In this document: piece after piece, positions 24,536 to 36,068 of the stretch
Position numbering within the stretch: the stretch's first letter is position 1
How the letters are laid out: each line of letters begins with the position of its first letter
NCBI RefSeq assembly: GCF_048544455.1
Contig: NC_133537.1
Coordinates: 313,368,238-313,432,237, forward strand
DNA length: 64,000 nt
Reading direction: 5' to 3'
Origin: Silene latifolia
Lineage: Eukaryota; Streptophyta; Magnoliopsida; Caryophyllales; Caryophyllaceae
Position numbers and translations under genes: made by a program
The notes under the pieces: model-generated
Database searches by the model: none
Seen by the model: only the letters and a program-made list of their open reading frames with translations
Told to the model about the DNA's origin: nothing

Positions 24536-26313
24536 AAAAACACTATTGAAAAGCTACCGTAAAAACTATTGCACTTTTAAATATACAATCAGTACATGAC
24601 AAAGTAATAACCAACCATTCGCCAACCGCGGTAAATAATTAAGTGAATAAAAACACATAGAAGAATTGGAATTTAAAAGGTAAAAATTGATCTAACCGAA
24701 TAATTTTGTATATTTGGCAGTTCAATACATTTTTAACGTCTATTATGGATTTGAGATAAATTTGAAACCAGTTTGGAAAAAATTCGGTGATATAATAGTA
24801 GATTATATATAGTTCTCACAATTTGTATATATATTTACACTGACTTATTCATAGTTAGCTGGTTCTTGAATTATTAGTCCGCATAAAATCGAAATTCTTG
24901 ACTTTGTTCATTTGTATTTAATTTTTTGGCTCATTTGACATAATCTATTTGAGACTTATTTAATATTTTTAAATGGTAGCTCAATTTTTTTTAATCTTAT
25001 GTGAATATTATTGGTAATTTAATCATACACATTTGACACGTTATAGAAAATCAGAATTAAAACTATTTCATGCCATCGTTGAAGTTGTTTATTTATAATA
25101 TTGTCATTGTAGAAATTTTTCTCTGTCAAATGCTAAGTAAATATCATTCTTTATCTCTTTTTCTTATTATGACATGTTACTTTTTCATGAAGTATTTTTT
25201 TTTAAAACAAAGTTTAGCTTTTTCCTAAGGTTTTTGTGTAAGACAATTACAGGTTTGGTTATAATTACCAACTCGAATCTTTTGTAAATCTTTTAAATAT
25301 TCAAAAAAGTTTCTAAATGGGCAGGGACAAAGAAAGGCCATTATTTCGCCAACAGCCTTCTCGCCAAGAGGGGTCCTAATTCCGGGAGGGAGCCGTATGA
25401 CGCAAAATCTAGCTCTCAGACGAGTTAGGACACGAGTAGAGTCTATCAATCCGATTACTACCCAAATTATTTCACCAAATAGTTAAAATCGAACAACTTA
25501 GATTTTTGACAATATTTATATTTGTAAGAGATTATGATCTCTTTTTTTTTTCCTCACAAATATTAATTATATGTTTATAAAATATACAATTTTAACACTT
25601 TTATACGTTTATTATATGACTTTTTTTTTTTTACTTTATAAATATTTCTAAAATAAATATTCTTTATAACATTATTTTTCTATTATTATGTTAGTAAAGA
25701 ATAATCGATAAATTATTAGATCTACTTCTATTAGTATTTTTTTTCTTATAAAATATTAGATTTACTTCTATTAAGATTACTATCTCATAAATTATTAGAT
25801 CTACTTTGATTAGGATAATTTTATCATAAATTATTAAGAGAAAAAATCTAAATCTACACTTATTAGGAATTCTAAAAAAGTTGGACTCTCTAATATCGCT
25901 CGAAAATTTTCTGCTTTATATATATGTATTGATTCTCGTAATATGGAATGAAAGATATACAATCTATATCTATATATAAAAGAGAGTTTTTTCGAGCGAT
26001 CTGAGAGCGTCCACATCATCAAAAATCAATTTAGGAAAGTATAATTTTTAATGTAAAAAATAAAGTGGAGAATCTTTTAATTATTATAATATGTATATTT
26101 CCTAAATTATATTCAAGTGATATTTCCAATTTTTATATCAACCTTTTACATTTCATTTGGCAAAAAAATATCGTTAAAAAAATTATGAAAATAATATAAT
26201 TAGCTTTGTGGTAAAAAATGCTATCATTAGAGTATAGATTTCATATTCTTTGCACATATTAAAGATGGTGTACTTCGTAATATGTAAAATTGTGTACTTT
26301 TTAGTATGTTTTA

Positions 26314-26423
26314 TCCCACATTGGAAAATAACGTAGGTGCGGTGAATATGCTACATATAAATAGTAGAATTGTCCCACATCGAAAGATTAGTACAAGGTG
26401 ATGTGATCCTATGATTATAAATA
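26314..26423 (+). promoter_or_regulatory. two USE-like/TATA modules in Helitron-2
   Basis: TCCCACATTG at 26314-26323 is followed after 32 nt by TATAAATA at 26356. TCCCACATCG at 26373-26382 is followed after 33 nt by TATAAATA at 26416. TCCCACATCG matches the upstream sequence element of plant snRNA promoters, and this spacing is that of the Pol II-type genes. No snRNA sequence follows. Confidence 0.6.
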
Positions 26424-26785
26424 GGAGGCATATTTGGAACTTATGATCCACCCAAAAAAAATTGAGTCTCATAAATATTGTTTTAAAGAGCTCTTAAGAT
26501 TTTCAATCATTATCTACGATATGATATAAAAATAAAGTGGAAATCATTGGGAACTACCCGGGAAAGAGTTAAGAACATGAGCAAGAAAATCAAAAAATAC
26601 AAAACTAAAGGTTTTAGTAATAGTAGTCTCCTGACAGAGTACAAAACTAAAGAAATAATGTCGGTAAAAAAATTATGAAAATAATATTATTAGATTCATG
26701 GTAAGAAATGCTATCATTAGAGTATGTATAGATTTCATATAATTTGCACATATTAAAGATGGTGTATTTCATAGTATGTTATATG

Positions 26786-26892
26786 TCCACATTGAAAAAT
26801 AATATAAGTGTGACAAATATAATACATATAAAAAATAGAATTTTCCCACATCGAAATATAACATAAGGTGGGTGATTCCATGATTATAAATA
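26786..26892 (+). promoter_or_regulatory. two further USE-like/TATA modules
   Basis: TCCACATTG at 26786 (one C lost) is followed after 32 nt by TATAAAAA at 26827. TCCCACATCG at 26844 is followed after 31 nt by TATAAATA at 26885. The surrounding sequence (26640-26970) is a diverged duplicate of 26160-26500. Confidence 0.55.
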
Positions 26893-27008
26893 AGAGGCAT
26901 CCTTGGAACTTAGGCATCAACCCAAAATCATTTGAGTATCTTAAGTACTGTCTTGGAGTGGTCTTAAAAGTTTATATCATTATATTTTCTACCTATTGAT
27001 TTTATATG

Positions 27009-27370
27009 TCCCACATTTAAAAAATAATGTAGGTGTGGTAAATATACTACGTTTAAATAATATAATTAGAATTGTGTTAAAAAAATTCTATCATTAGAGT
27101 ATAGGTTCATATCATTTGCACATTTTTATTATGATAAAAAAAAATAGAAAACAAATGTATGAATATTAATAGATAATATAGTATTTACTTATTATTAAAT
27201 CGGATTGTATGTCGAATTAGGTTCAAAAAATATGGTGTACTTTTAAATATGTTATTCGTCTCACATTGAAAAAGAATGTAGGTGTGATAAATATATACTA
27301 CGTATAAATAGTTGAATTGTCCCACATCAGAAGATTATCATAAGCCGAGGTGATCCCATGATTATAAATA
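27009..27370 (+). promoter_or_regulatory. three degenerate USE-like/TATA modules
   Basis: The modules start at 27009 (TCCCACATTT, TATA-like at 27052), 27259 (TCTCACATTG, TATAAATA at 27303) and 27320 (TCCCACATCA, TATAAATA at 27363). The gaps are 33, 34 and 33 nt. Confidence 0.5.
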
Positions 27371-27536
27371 GGATTTATCCTTGGAACTTAGGTATCACCC
27401 CAAATATATTAATCTCTCAAAGTATACTTATTATATAAGAGACTTTAAACATAATCTTGAATTAAATGTTAAATTTTTAAAGTTGTAACATTTTTTTTAG
27501 GTGGGAGAAAGAGCGATAAAATGGTCAGTATTATAA

Positions 27537-27955
27537 CGGAAATTTTTCATGATACCCTCGAATTTGGGTAGATTATACATAATACCCCTAATTTTAAGTT
27601 TCTACATATAATACTCTTGTGTTTACTTTATTTTCATAACGCTATTACTCATATGAGTAACTAGATGAGTAATTGAGCATGCCATGCTATTTGTGTTTTG
27701 TTATTTAGGTATTAAATGTTAGTTTATTAAATAAAATATGGATTTAGGAATTAGATAATGAAGTGTTTGTGTAATAGATAACAAAAGAAAAAGGCGTCCC
27801 CAAGTCATAAGAGTAATGGGCTTATGACGGAAGTTGTCAAATGGTATTCTGAGAAAGAAAAAGGTGAACACAAGGGTACCATTTGTAGAAACTTAAAATT
27901 AGGGGTACCATGTGTAATCTATCAAAGTTCAAAGTTACCATGAGAAATTTCTAAT
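27537..27955. mobile_element. foldback MITE in Helitron-2
   Basis: The arms of about 80 bp are inverted: CCCCTAATTTTAAGTTTCTAC near 27585 against GTAGAAACTTAAAATTAGGGG near 27882, and AATTTTTCATG at the left end against CATGAGAAATTTC at the right. The flanks share TATTATAA, a possible 8-9-bp target duplication. A related right arm (28090-28205, AGTACCGTAGGCAG and GTGTACCACGG) suggests a second copy of the family nearby. Confidence 0.6.
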
Positions 27956-28396
27956 ATTATAATGATATAGTTAATTAAATTTTCATTTAAAAGAGAGAGA
28001 TATTCGTACCAATAAATCAATAAAGGGGGATTTTTTTAATTGTTATTTTATTGTCACGCCATCAAACTTAACGTCCATTTAATAATCTTTACATTAAGGG
28101 GTACCATGGGCAAAAAAATGGAACCTCAAGAGTACCGTAGGCAGATTCTGAAAAGTAGGGGTAACATGGAAAATCTGACAAAATTAAGGTGTACCACGGA
28201 AAATTTTCGTATATGAAATTTTTTTTTGAAGAAAAACAACGTACAATTATTAATGGAGAGTACTTGATCATATTATTAAATTTAAATATAACTATTAGAT
28301 ATAATGAGTAGCAATTGTCCGTATTCGGTATTCGGAATCTGGTTGGATGTCGAACTAAGTGGAAAAAAGATAGTGTAATTCTGAGTATGTTATTTG

Positions 28397-28568
28397 TCCC
28401 ACATTGAAAAATAATGCAGGTTTGATGAATATATATTACGTATAAATAGTAGAATTCTCCCACATCAGAAAAATAATCCAAGTTTGGTGAATATATTACA
28501 TATAAATAATAGAATTGTCCCACATCGAAAGATTAGTATAAGGTAGGGTGATTATATGATTATAAATA
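28397..28568 (+). promoter_or_regulatory. triple tandem USE-like/TATA array
   Basis: Three units start at 28397 (TCCCACATTG), 28458 (TCCCACATCA) and 28518 (TCCCACATCG). Each is followed after 33-34 nt by TATAAATA (28441, 28501 and 28561). The period is about 60 bp, so each next box starts only about ten bases after the previous TATA and leaves no room for an RNA gene between units. Confidence 0.6.
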
Positions 28569-28755
28569 AGAGTTAACCCACGTATATATCAATCTTTTAT
28601 TTTTTTTGAAAGAGATATTTTAATAATATGTAAACCAATCATTAGACATAGAATGTAAACATTAAACCCTTATAACGTTTTTTTGCATTATAAATAAGTT
28701 TATTACCCCGTTGCAACGCACGGGCATTCAAACTAGTTGATTACTAAACGTAACA

Positions 28756-28770
28756 TGGTATCAGTGTCTC
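28756..28770 (+). promoter_or_regulatory. Copia-2 primer-binding site
   Basis: TGGTATCAGTGTCTC follows the left LTR end directly. The first nine bases match the initiator tRNA-Met complement; later bases diverge from the canonical form seen in Copia-1. Confidence 0.75.
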
Positions 28771-28816
28771 TTATATTCTCAAAATTAAAATCCTAAAATA
28801 TCCAACCCTAGTCGTC

Positions 28817-30055
28817 ATGACTAACGGCGAGGGAACAAGTACCAAAATCGATGCTACCTCTTCGTATTATCTCGGTCCTCAAGACCGTCCCGGAGATTCT
28901 ATTACCCCAGTACGTTTAACCCTTACCAATTTTGATGATTGGGTGCACGATGTCAGTGTTGCCCTCAAATCTCGAAGAAAATTCGTTTTCGTTAATGGTA
29001 CAATTAATGAACCTAAGCCTCCGTGCACATCGGACGATTGGGAAACTATCCAGGCGATGCTTGTGTCTTGGATTTCCGTCACCATATCCCCCGAGGTACG
29101 AGCCCTGCTTCCCAAATACAAAAATGCAAAACGATTATGGGATGATCTTCATGATCGTTTTGGCGTCGTGGATGGCTCCCGGATTCAACAATTTAAAGCG
29201 GCTCTCCGTGACTGTCGACAAATCGAAGGTATGTCCGTCGCTGTGTGTTATGGTAAATTATGTCAGATATGGGATGATTTAGACACACTTGAGCCAATTA
29301 TCTCGTGTGATTGTTGTACTGGCTGTACGGGTGGCAAGCAGCATGCCGCTCGTCGTGAGTCTGATCGTCTTCATCAGTTTCTGCTTGGCCTTTTACCAAG
29401 CCCGTATGCGTCTCTACGGTCCGTTATACTTGCTCAGACTCCCCTTCCCTCGGTTGCTAGAGCCTTTAATATGATATCTCAGGAGGAACGTGTTCGGTCT
29501 ATTGATCGGGCCAACGAGCCTGCTACTGAAATTTCTACTTTTAATGTTACTGTCAAGCCTCGTTACAATGCCCCAACAACTCCAAAGCTTCCCTCCCAAA
29601 TGACCCGTACTGAAAGACATCAGCTCCACTGCAATCAATGTAATCGAAAAGGCCATGATCGAAGCATGTGCTTCGATTTGATGGACGAAATCCCGGATTG
29701 GTGGTATGAATTAAAGGGAATTAATCCCCCTAGTGCTCGCGGTGGTAAGTCAAGTCGAGGCCGTGGAGGGGGGGGGGGGTCGAGGCAGTTCTTCTCGCTC
29801 GAGGGATGAGGGCAGCAGCAAGGGTGACGGTTCCGCACCCGCACCGCCACGGGTAATCTTTGTACAAGTCACTCCCACATCTACCAGTGAACCCACACAA
29901 CACGCTTCCGCATCTCGGGTAACCGTCTATGGTACTCCTACTCATACTCAATCTGGTAAGTGGTTAATCGATACGGGTTGTTCTTATCATGTCACTGGTA
30001 ATTATGCTCTTCTGTCTAATGTTCGAAATATTCCCAATCGCATAGTGGGTCTTCC
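28817..30055 (+). pseudogene. Copia-2 Gag and protease part (frameshifted, split)
   Basis: The ATG at 28817 opens a 330-codon frame. Residues about 30-230 resemble Copia Gag (LTLTNFDDWVHDVSVAL, then LWDDLHDRF) and a zinc knuckle CNQCNRKGHDRSMC lies near 272-285. The frame is lost at a run of twelve G (29768-29779) in a Gly/Arg-rich linker. The correct frame resumes in the next register with protease DTGCSYHVTGN near 29971. At 30055 the frame is cut by the Athila-like insertion, between codons of the segment RIVGLPD and its continuation at 55263. A G-run length error in sequencing or assembly could create the frameshift. Confidence 0.9.
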
Positions 30056-31669
30056 TGATAGTGTCAAATTGTGACGAGTTAATAGGTTAATGTTATCACA
30101 ATAAACATGCTTGATACCGGGTTTTAGTTGGACTTGTTGTAATATACCGGTTTGCACTCTTGGTTGTAATTTTAGAGTCTTAGCTTTTAACTTACCAAGG
30201 CAAAGAAGGAGAGTAAAAGGAAAGCCAATGGAATAAGTGCAAAATCAAGAGAAGCAAGCAAAAGGAAGAATTGAAGCCTTGACATGCACAAACAAGAGCC
30301 AAAATGAAGAATTGAAAACTCGGTTTCACAAGGGTCAACTTCAAATGAGTATATCTTGAGTTCTAGACCTCGTATCGATGCAAGGCCAAGTTGAAGTGAA
30401 CTCTTGTGATCTTATCTTTCCAACGGTATATCACACGCCTTATTTTTCCAAGAAACGAGGGAGATATGGCTCTCGCAAAAACGCGCTGCAAGGCTGAAAT
30501 GCGCAGGCTGCGCCCCAACGCGCAGGCTGCGCGTTGTCTCGGGATTCACTAATTTGAAGACCCAATTTTGCCTTAACCTAATGCCAAGAGCCAAGGGTAT
30601 AAATACCCACATTATGAGATCTTAGAGGGGGACTCCTACTCTCATCAAAAGATGCTTGTTTTTAATCTTAAGCTTGTAATAATTAAGACAAGAACTCTCT
30701 CTAATTTTATGTTAATCTTTCTTCAATTTGTGGGTTGTAACAAGATTATGGAAGGCTAAATCCTTCCTTGCTTGGTGTAATTCATCCAAAGTCTCCAACT
30801 TTGGTATTGTAAGACTCTTTTAATCTCTTCTTATTTATCTATTGATCTTTCCTTATGCCTAATTCTTATGTTGAGTAGATGAATGTTAGAATTGATCACT
30901 CTTGCATCTTGTTTACCCAACTATTGCAAATTCTAGAGAAATGGTTTAATCTATCTAGGACTATTTGGAGCAAGCTTGTTGTATGTTGATTTGGTTTAAA
31001 GGATTCATGCAATAAGTAGAAAATTTCATGTCTTTTCTCAATTGTATGGTTTAATCTTGTGAGAATTGATCCTAGCTTCTTATCTTGGCACAACTCTTAA
31101 TGCTCATGTTTGATTTGCACTCATGGTTTAATGAATTGTTGATTAAACTTGAAGGACATACATGGATGGTTTAATTTGTGTATGTTAACATCTTGATTTG
31201 AAAGTATTGGGTGGATAATAAGAGGAGAGTTATAAAAGAGTCAAACCTTACTATTGTTGGTTACTAAGGAAGGATTACACTAAGTCCTCTTTAATATTGA
31301 ATTTTCTTGCTCACCAAGTGTTTGTTATATTGCTTGTTAGAAAAAGATTGCAACTTTACTTTGTATTCATGTTACCAATCAACTCAAAACCCCCCCTTTG
31401 TCTATGTTCATTTATTGTTTGTCATTGTTAATAACCATTGTTTGTTTATAAACTTGTCATTAGAGTCTAAATTAGTAGTAGAGTCTAAGCTAAGTATTCA
31501 ATAGTTTACAATTCAAGTCTTTAGTTTAATAGTCCTTCTCTTGGGTTCGACCCTTACTTCCCTTTACTACTAATCTTAATTGCATAGTGTAGAGTCAAGT
31601 TTGGTTTTATAAATTGTTAATTTGATAGGTTAATTCTAGTATTTAACGACCTAGTCTTTTCCTCTATCA
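30056..31669 (+). repeat. Athila-like 5' LTR (1614 bp)
   Basis: It matches 53066-55257 (without the hAT) almost base for base. A promoter-like TATAAATA (30599-30606) precedes a CT-rich stretch and probably drives the element. A GGTTCGACCC motif lies near the end (31546). The sequence after the LTR, AATTTTGCGCGCTTC, should be the primer-binding site, but I do not recognise its tRNA. Confidence 0.92.
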
Positions 31670-31803
31670 AATTTTGCGCGCTTCTGAAGGAAGGCAACAT
31701 AGCTAAAGCTTGTTTTTGAACTATTGGTCTTTAATTAGTGTAGTTAGTCTTTGTAAATATAGGACTCCTTTACTTGCCTTAGTTTGTTTACTTCTTTGAT
31801 TTG

Positions 31804-32099
31804 ATGGCTACTCGTTATTGTCGCCAAACTCATGATGAACCATTTTACAAGTTTTTTAATAGAATGAAAGAGTTTAACTCTCTACGTGAATACCCTCATG
31901 AGATGAGAAAGCTTTGTAATGTGGTATATAATGGGTTGAATGAAGAAACCTTGTTCCTTACCGATAAATTGACTAATTAAGAATTTATTGGCAATGTCTA
32001 TAACTATGAAGAGAAGTGGAAATTTTTCCTTATGTTGGCTATTGCGAGTAAAGAATTGGAGTTGAGAAATTCACCTCCTAGTGTAGCATGTGAGGCTAT
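31804..32099 (+). pseudogene. Athila-like ORF, 5' part (Gag-like), with stop and insertion
   Basis: The ATG at 31804 opens a frame whose text (FYKFFNRMKEFNSL, then VVYNGLNEETLFL) resembles the Gag core of Athila-type gypsy elements. An in-frame TAA at 31978-31980 (codon 59) breaks it. The frame then continues to 32099, where Tat element B is inserted between the second and third base of an Ile codon. Leaving out one GCTAT copy, the frame resumes at 50863. Alternative: a fast-evolving Gag-related protein with no relation to Athila; similarity is by eye. Confidence 0.65.
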
Positions 32100-32278
32100 T
32101 GTGGACATGGCCCACCTGCGTATGCCCAGCCGATCTGTGGACAATGGCAGTGATCTTTTTTGAAAGCCACGCTCGGCGGCGTAAAGGTGCTTTCGACCGG
32201 ATCGTTTTAGATCGGTCGGTTTCGTCTCGGTAAGGGCCTCAAAACGATTAGAGATGTTCGGAGTCGCCACCAAGCATT
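32100..32278 (-). repeat. Tat element B LTR3 remnant (inner 179 bp)
   Basis: It matches the first 179 bp of the LTRs at 33601 and 48401 and then breaks at CAAGCATTTG. Its outer end is flanked by the GCTAT duplication, so it is the true terminus of the element on this side. Confidence 0.85.
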
Positions 32279-33310
32279 TGCCCACGTGACGGTGTTTGAC
32301 CAAACCTTTGACACGAGTCCAATCATGACAGCGTGACGTCATTGGACGGGTCTCGTGGTGAGACGACCCATAAGTAAAGACCCATAAGTACGTTTGCTTT
32401 GACTCGATAGACACGAGGCGGAATTGGAATGGTGGACTGAAGTTTTCGAAAATAGGAATTTCCAAAAAGATTCATTTGTCGCTTTAATGGGCGGCTTCCG
32501 AAAATAGAAATCTCCGCAAGTCGATCAGTTGAAAAGGGTCGCCTTAAGTTTATTTGCAAAAGACGGTTTGAGTTTGAGTCGGCTCGGAAAACAGTGTGTT
32601 GCTTCCCAAGACGGTTTTGAAATTCAAAATTGTATGTTTTGAAAATCGAGTTTGAAATGTTTGAAAAGGTCTCGGGGACGATGCATGGTCCTCGGGATCC
32701 GAAAGTGTCTCGAGAAAAGGGTGTGTGCTTTTCTCGGGTTTTGAAAGAAAGCCATTGTCGGCGCGAAACGGGTTAAAATCCGTGTCTAGACGCGGCGATT
32801 ATAACGGCGTAAAAAGGCGTGTTGAAATGGTTATACAAAACCGGGTTTGAAAAAACGTCATTACGACGGCCTAGAAAGGCGTGTTGAAATGGTTATACAA
32901 AACCGGATTTGAAAAATCGTCATTACGATGGCCTAGAAAGGCGTGTTAAAATGGTTATACAAAACCGGGTTTGAAAAATCGTCATTACGACGGCCTAGAA
33001 AGGCGTGTTGAAATGGTTATACAAAACAGGGTTTGAAAATCGTCATTACGACGGCCTAGAATGGCGTGCATCGGTCGGCGAAAGACCGAGGTTTGAAATG
33101 GCCATTATAACGGCGCGAAAAGGGTGTTTTTTGAAAGTTTGAAAATGACACGGAAGGACTTATGATCAGATAGCACATAAGCACTCACAGTTCATTATAT
33201 TATGTATCATGCTGACACGGGTTTTGGCTTAGAAGGGTGGGTTACACACCAAGCAATCAAACCCTGATTTGCGAGAGGGATACCAATCCAAAAAAAATGT
33301 GTAAGGAGGG
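32279..33310 (-). other. second-copy leader region of Tat element B, with 61-62-bp repeats
   Basis: No supported ORF. It holds four tandem units of 61-62 bp (32811-33075) containing GGTTATACAAAACCGGGTT and CGTCATTACGACGG; unit anchors are at 32829, 32891, 32953 and 33014. The matching region beside LTR1 has been deleted, so this is the only copy of the leader in the window. Confidence 0.6.
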
Positions 33311-33600
33311 TGCCCTAGCCTCGTGCTCGAAAGTGATGAAAGCTTTTTGACGAAACAGAAATGTGTAACGTCAATGGTATGCTTAACTCAATCGGGATTC
33401 GAAACGCGGGGATGAGAAAACTCACGCCGACGAAACGAACCAATTGGTCGAAAAACGTTAGGTTGTGGGACCGAACAAGGAAACCCGACCGTGACCATAA
33501 TATCAATTAATGCATTCCAACCAAGACCTCGTTCGAGTCTCACCATCTAGGGATCACAAAGATGTAAATGTCCTAGTTTTCCCCAGCGGAGTCGCCAATC
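33311..33600 (-). promoter_or_regulatory. internal leader and primer-binding site next to LTR2
   Basis: The sequence is nearly identical to 48111-48400. The primer-binding site is TGGCGACTCCGCTGGGG (complement at 33581-33597), three bases from the LTR. Its presence on the outer side of LTR2 shows that LTR2 is shared by two element units. Confidence 0.85.
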
Positions 33601-36054
33601 TGTGGACATGGCACACCTGCGTATGCCCAGCCGATCTGTGGACAATGGCAGCAGTCTTTTTTGAAAGCCACGCTCGGCGGCGTAAAGGTGCTTTCGACCG
33701 GATTGTTTTAGATCGGTCGGTTTCGTCTCGGTAAGGGTCTCGAAATGATTAGAGATGTTCGGAGTCGCCACCAAGCATTTGTGGGATGCCTGGAACCCGT
33801 TCGAATTCCACTTTATACCTCGGCCAAATCGAAGCACAAAGCAGCATTTGACATAGGTACTAAAGATAAGGAAATCGTCCCTCTTTAGCATCCTATCTCT
33901 AGAATGACTCTCGTACGCCCTGGATAAGGTCGTCCACTATCCAAAGTTTCTGAGTAAGAGGTGAAGGTACGTATTGGGAAGCCCTTTAATCAGACACCCA
34001 ATCCCGCCCGCGTTTAGCGGCCTCTACTGATCGATCTTGGTTGGTTGAATGCAAAAGTTGATAAAACGGTTTAAATGCATGAATGCGCATCCAATGATTT
34101 AAACCTAACATGTGAGAGCTTTCTAAGTCGGTTGATTTAATCCAAGTATCAATTATAAGATGTCGAGTTGGATTAATGGTTAATTTGCATGCAAGACGGA
34201 AATTAAACATCCATTTACCGTATTAGGTTTAGGGTGCATAACATGATCCATTTGTCTTAGTTAGGCATTTTGCAAATATGGTTTGAACAGTCATCTGATC
34301 CGTCCTATATCCGGGCTAACCGGAGTCGGGATCGTCCTAGACTAATGCTGGAAGGGATCAGGCCCTGTACCAGACGGCTGTAAGAGGCGCGAGCCAGCCG
34401 GCGGTGTAAGGGGCCTCCCTCTGGTTTTGAAAATGAGAAATGGGGAGCTTGTTTAGGCGCGGGTTAGCCCACGGTTTATGTGCCGTGTTCTGACCTTTTA
34501 GAAAACGTTATAAAACGTGTTGAAAATGGGTATTTGAACCCGGTTTGATTTGAAAGGGTCGTTTAGACCGCATTTGTTGATTTGAAGAACTAGACTCGAA
34601 TAATCATCATTATTTGATAATATTCGGTGTCGGGTTCGATTTGACAAACTTGACATGAATAGTTTTGAAAAATGATTATGGACTAATTGTTTTAAGTCCA
34701 TTTAAATGTAATTAGTCGATACTCGTCATCGTACCCGGGTTAAAGTCCGGCATGGTATGTAGAACCAAGGATGACTTTGTGTTGGTGACTAATATGTTTG
34801 TTTGAAAAATGTGAAGAAATGAAATAAAAGGCTTTAAAATACCTTCTAAATGTCATTAACCAAATATTATCACCGAAACACGGATTTAACTGTCATGGTA
34901 TGAAGAACCAAGGGTGAAAAATGCTTTATGGTTAAAACATGTGAAATGAAACAAAAAGGTTTCGAAAATACTTGAAATGGTAAAAACCGATTACAAATTT
35001 GAAAAATGGATTAAGGGAAATGACGAGAACAAACACGGTTGATTTCTGGTCTGAATACCTCATTTAGGCGCGAGCCAGTTGGCGACGTAAGGGGCTTCTG
35101 CCTCAGACCAAAAATCAGTTTTGGCTCGTTTATTCCATGTTTTGGTTCATGTTATGCATGTTTTAGCATGTTAGAGTCATGAAACAAATGAAAACATAAT
35201 GAAAGAGGATTTTTACACTCTCATACTTACATGTTTGGCTATGGCGAGTGACCGATGTAAGTGTAACAACTCGTTTGATCGGAAAAAACTCGGTTTAAAA
35301 CCGTTTTGGTAAGTAAAGAGTGTTTTAAAAGTTTAGTGATGGTGTAGTGGTCGAAGTTATCGGTCAAGTGGTTTAATGCACGATGACGGTACCAAAAAAT
35401 GTGTAAGGCTCGTGTTTACGATCGGTAGGTCGTAAATACGCGTCGGATTGTAACTTTAGAAGTCGAGTCGAGAATTTTAAGGGAGAAAAGAGGGGGCGGA
35501 CACTCGCGTAACTCTCAAATGGGTGGCATTTGAGGGGTATTTATAGGAGAATGAGTGGTTGTGTGAGTTTTGAGCGACGTGGCCACTGGCCGCTCAAAGA
35601 GGCGCGAGCCACGTCGCGGGTCTTCGAGCTGTGTTGTCGCTTTCACAACAAACGCAATCATGATTTGTTCTATCCTAGGATTTGTAGTCATATGTTTGGT
35701 AGTTGACCATTCATAAATCCGGGAAATCTTAGCATAGAAGGTTTGAAATGTTTGTTTTTTGTGGTTGACTCGGTTTGACTCGTTGTTGGAGTCGGGATTT
35801 GAATTTTTGAGTCGGTTTTTGGTCTGGTGTCGATTTTGACTCTAGTTAGTGTCATTGCGACCCCGTCGTCGTGCATTAAACACTCCAGGTATTTTTGAAA
35901 TGTTTTGAAATGTTTTATTTTCGAAACCGTTTTAAGTTTTTCCGACGTAAAGTTGTACACAAACTGTCGATCAAACGCCGCGATTCCAAAGCATGTTGTA
36001 GTCCGATAATCATCGGGTGTTTGTTGGAGTCTCAGCAGATACCGAGTATCTACA
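33601..36054 (-). repeat. Tat element B LTR2, complete (2454 bp)
   Basis: It runs TGTAGATAC...GTCCACA on the minus strand and is nearly identical to LTR1. It has a polypurine tract on its right and a primer-binding site on its left, so it acts as the 3' LTR of the first unit and the 5' LTR of the second. Confidence 0.93.
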
Positions 36055-36068
36055 GAGCCCCCACTTTG
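36055..36068 (-). promoter_or_regulatory. Tat element B polypurine tract
   Basis: The minus strand reads CAAAGTGGGGGCTC directly before the TGTAGATAC start of LTR2. Confidence 0.85.

Larger units (their letters stand above)
22283..25932 (-). mobile_element. Helitron-1, non-autonomous, 3.65 kb
   Basis: On the minus strand the element begins TCAATACATATATATAAAG, ends in CTAG, and has the hairpin CCCGTGC-ATC-GCACGGG eight bases before CTAG. It is inserted between host A and T with no duplication, as the intact right LTR confirms. TC start, subterminal hairpin, CTRR end and AT target are the Helitron hallmarks. No Rep/helicase frame exists. The interior is A/T-rich and includes a foldback element and a Stowaway MITE. 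Confidence 0.88.
25963..28736 (+). mobile_element. Helitron-2, non-autonomous, 2.77 kb
   Basis: It starts TCTATATCTATATAT and ends in CTAG (28733-28736), with the hairpin CCCGT-TGCAACGC-ACGGG ending about eight bases before CTAG. It is inserted between A and T of the Copia-2 LTR without duplication. Its 5' end is related to that of Helitron-1: both share TATATATAAA followed by TTTTCGAGCGAT and AGAG-GTCCA. No Rep/helicase ORF. The interior carries repeated snRNA-promoter-like modules and a foldback MITE. Confidence 0.88.
22196..28755 (+). repeat. Copia-2 left LTR (136 bp) in three pieces
   Basis: The pieces are 22196-22282 (87 bp), 25933-25962 (30 bp) and 28737-28755 (19 bp). They align end to end with the intact right LTR. 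Both LTR copies begin TAATAGAG rather than TG and end GTAACA. Confidence 0.92.
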
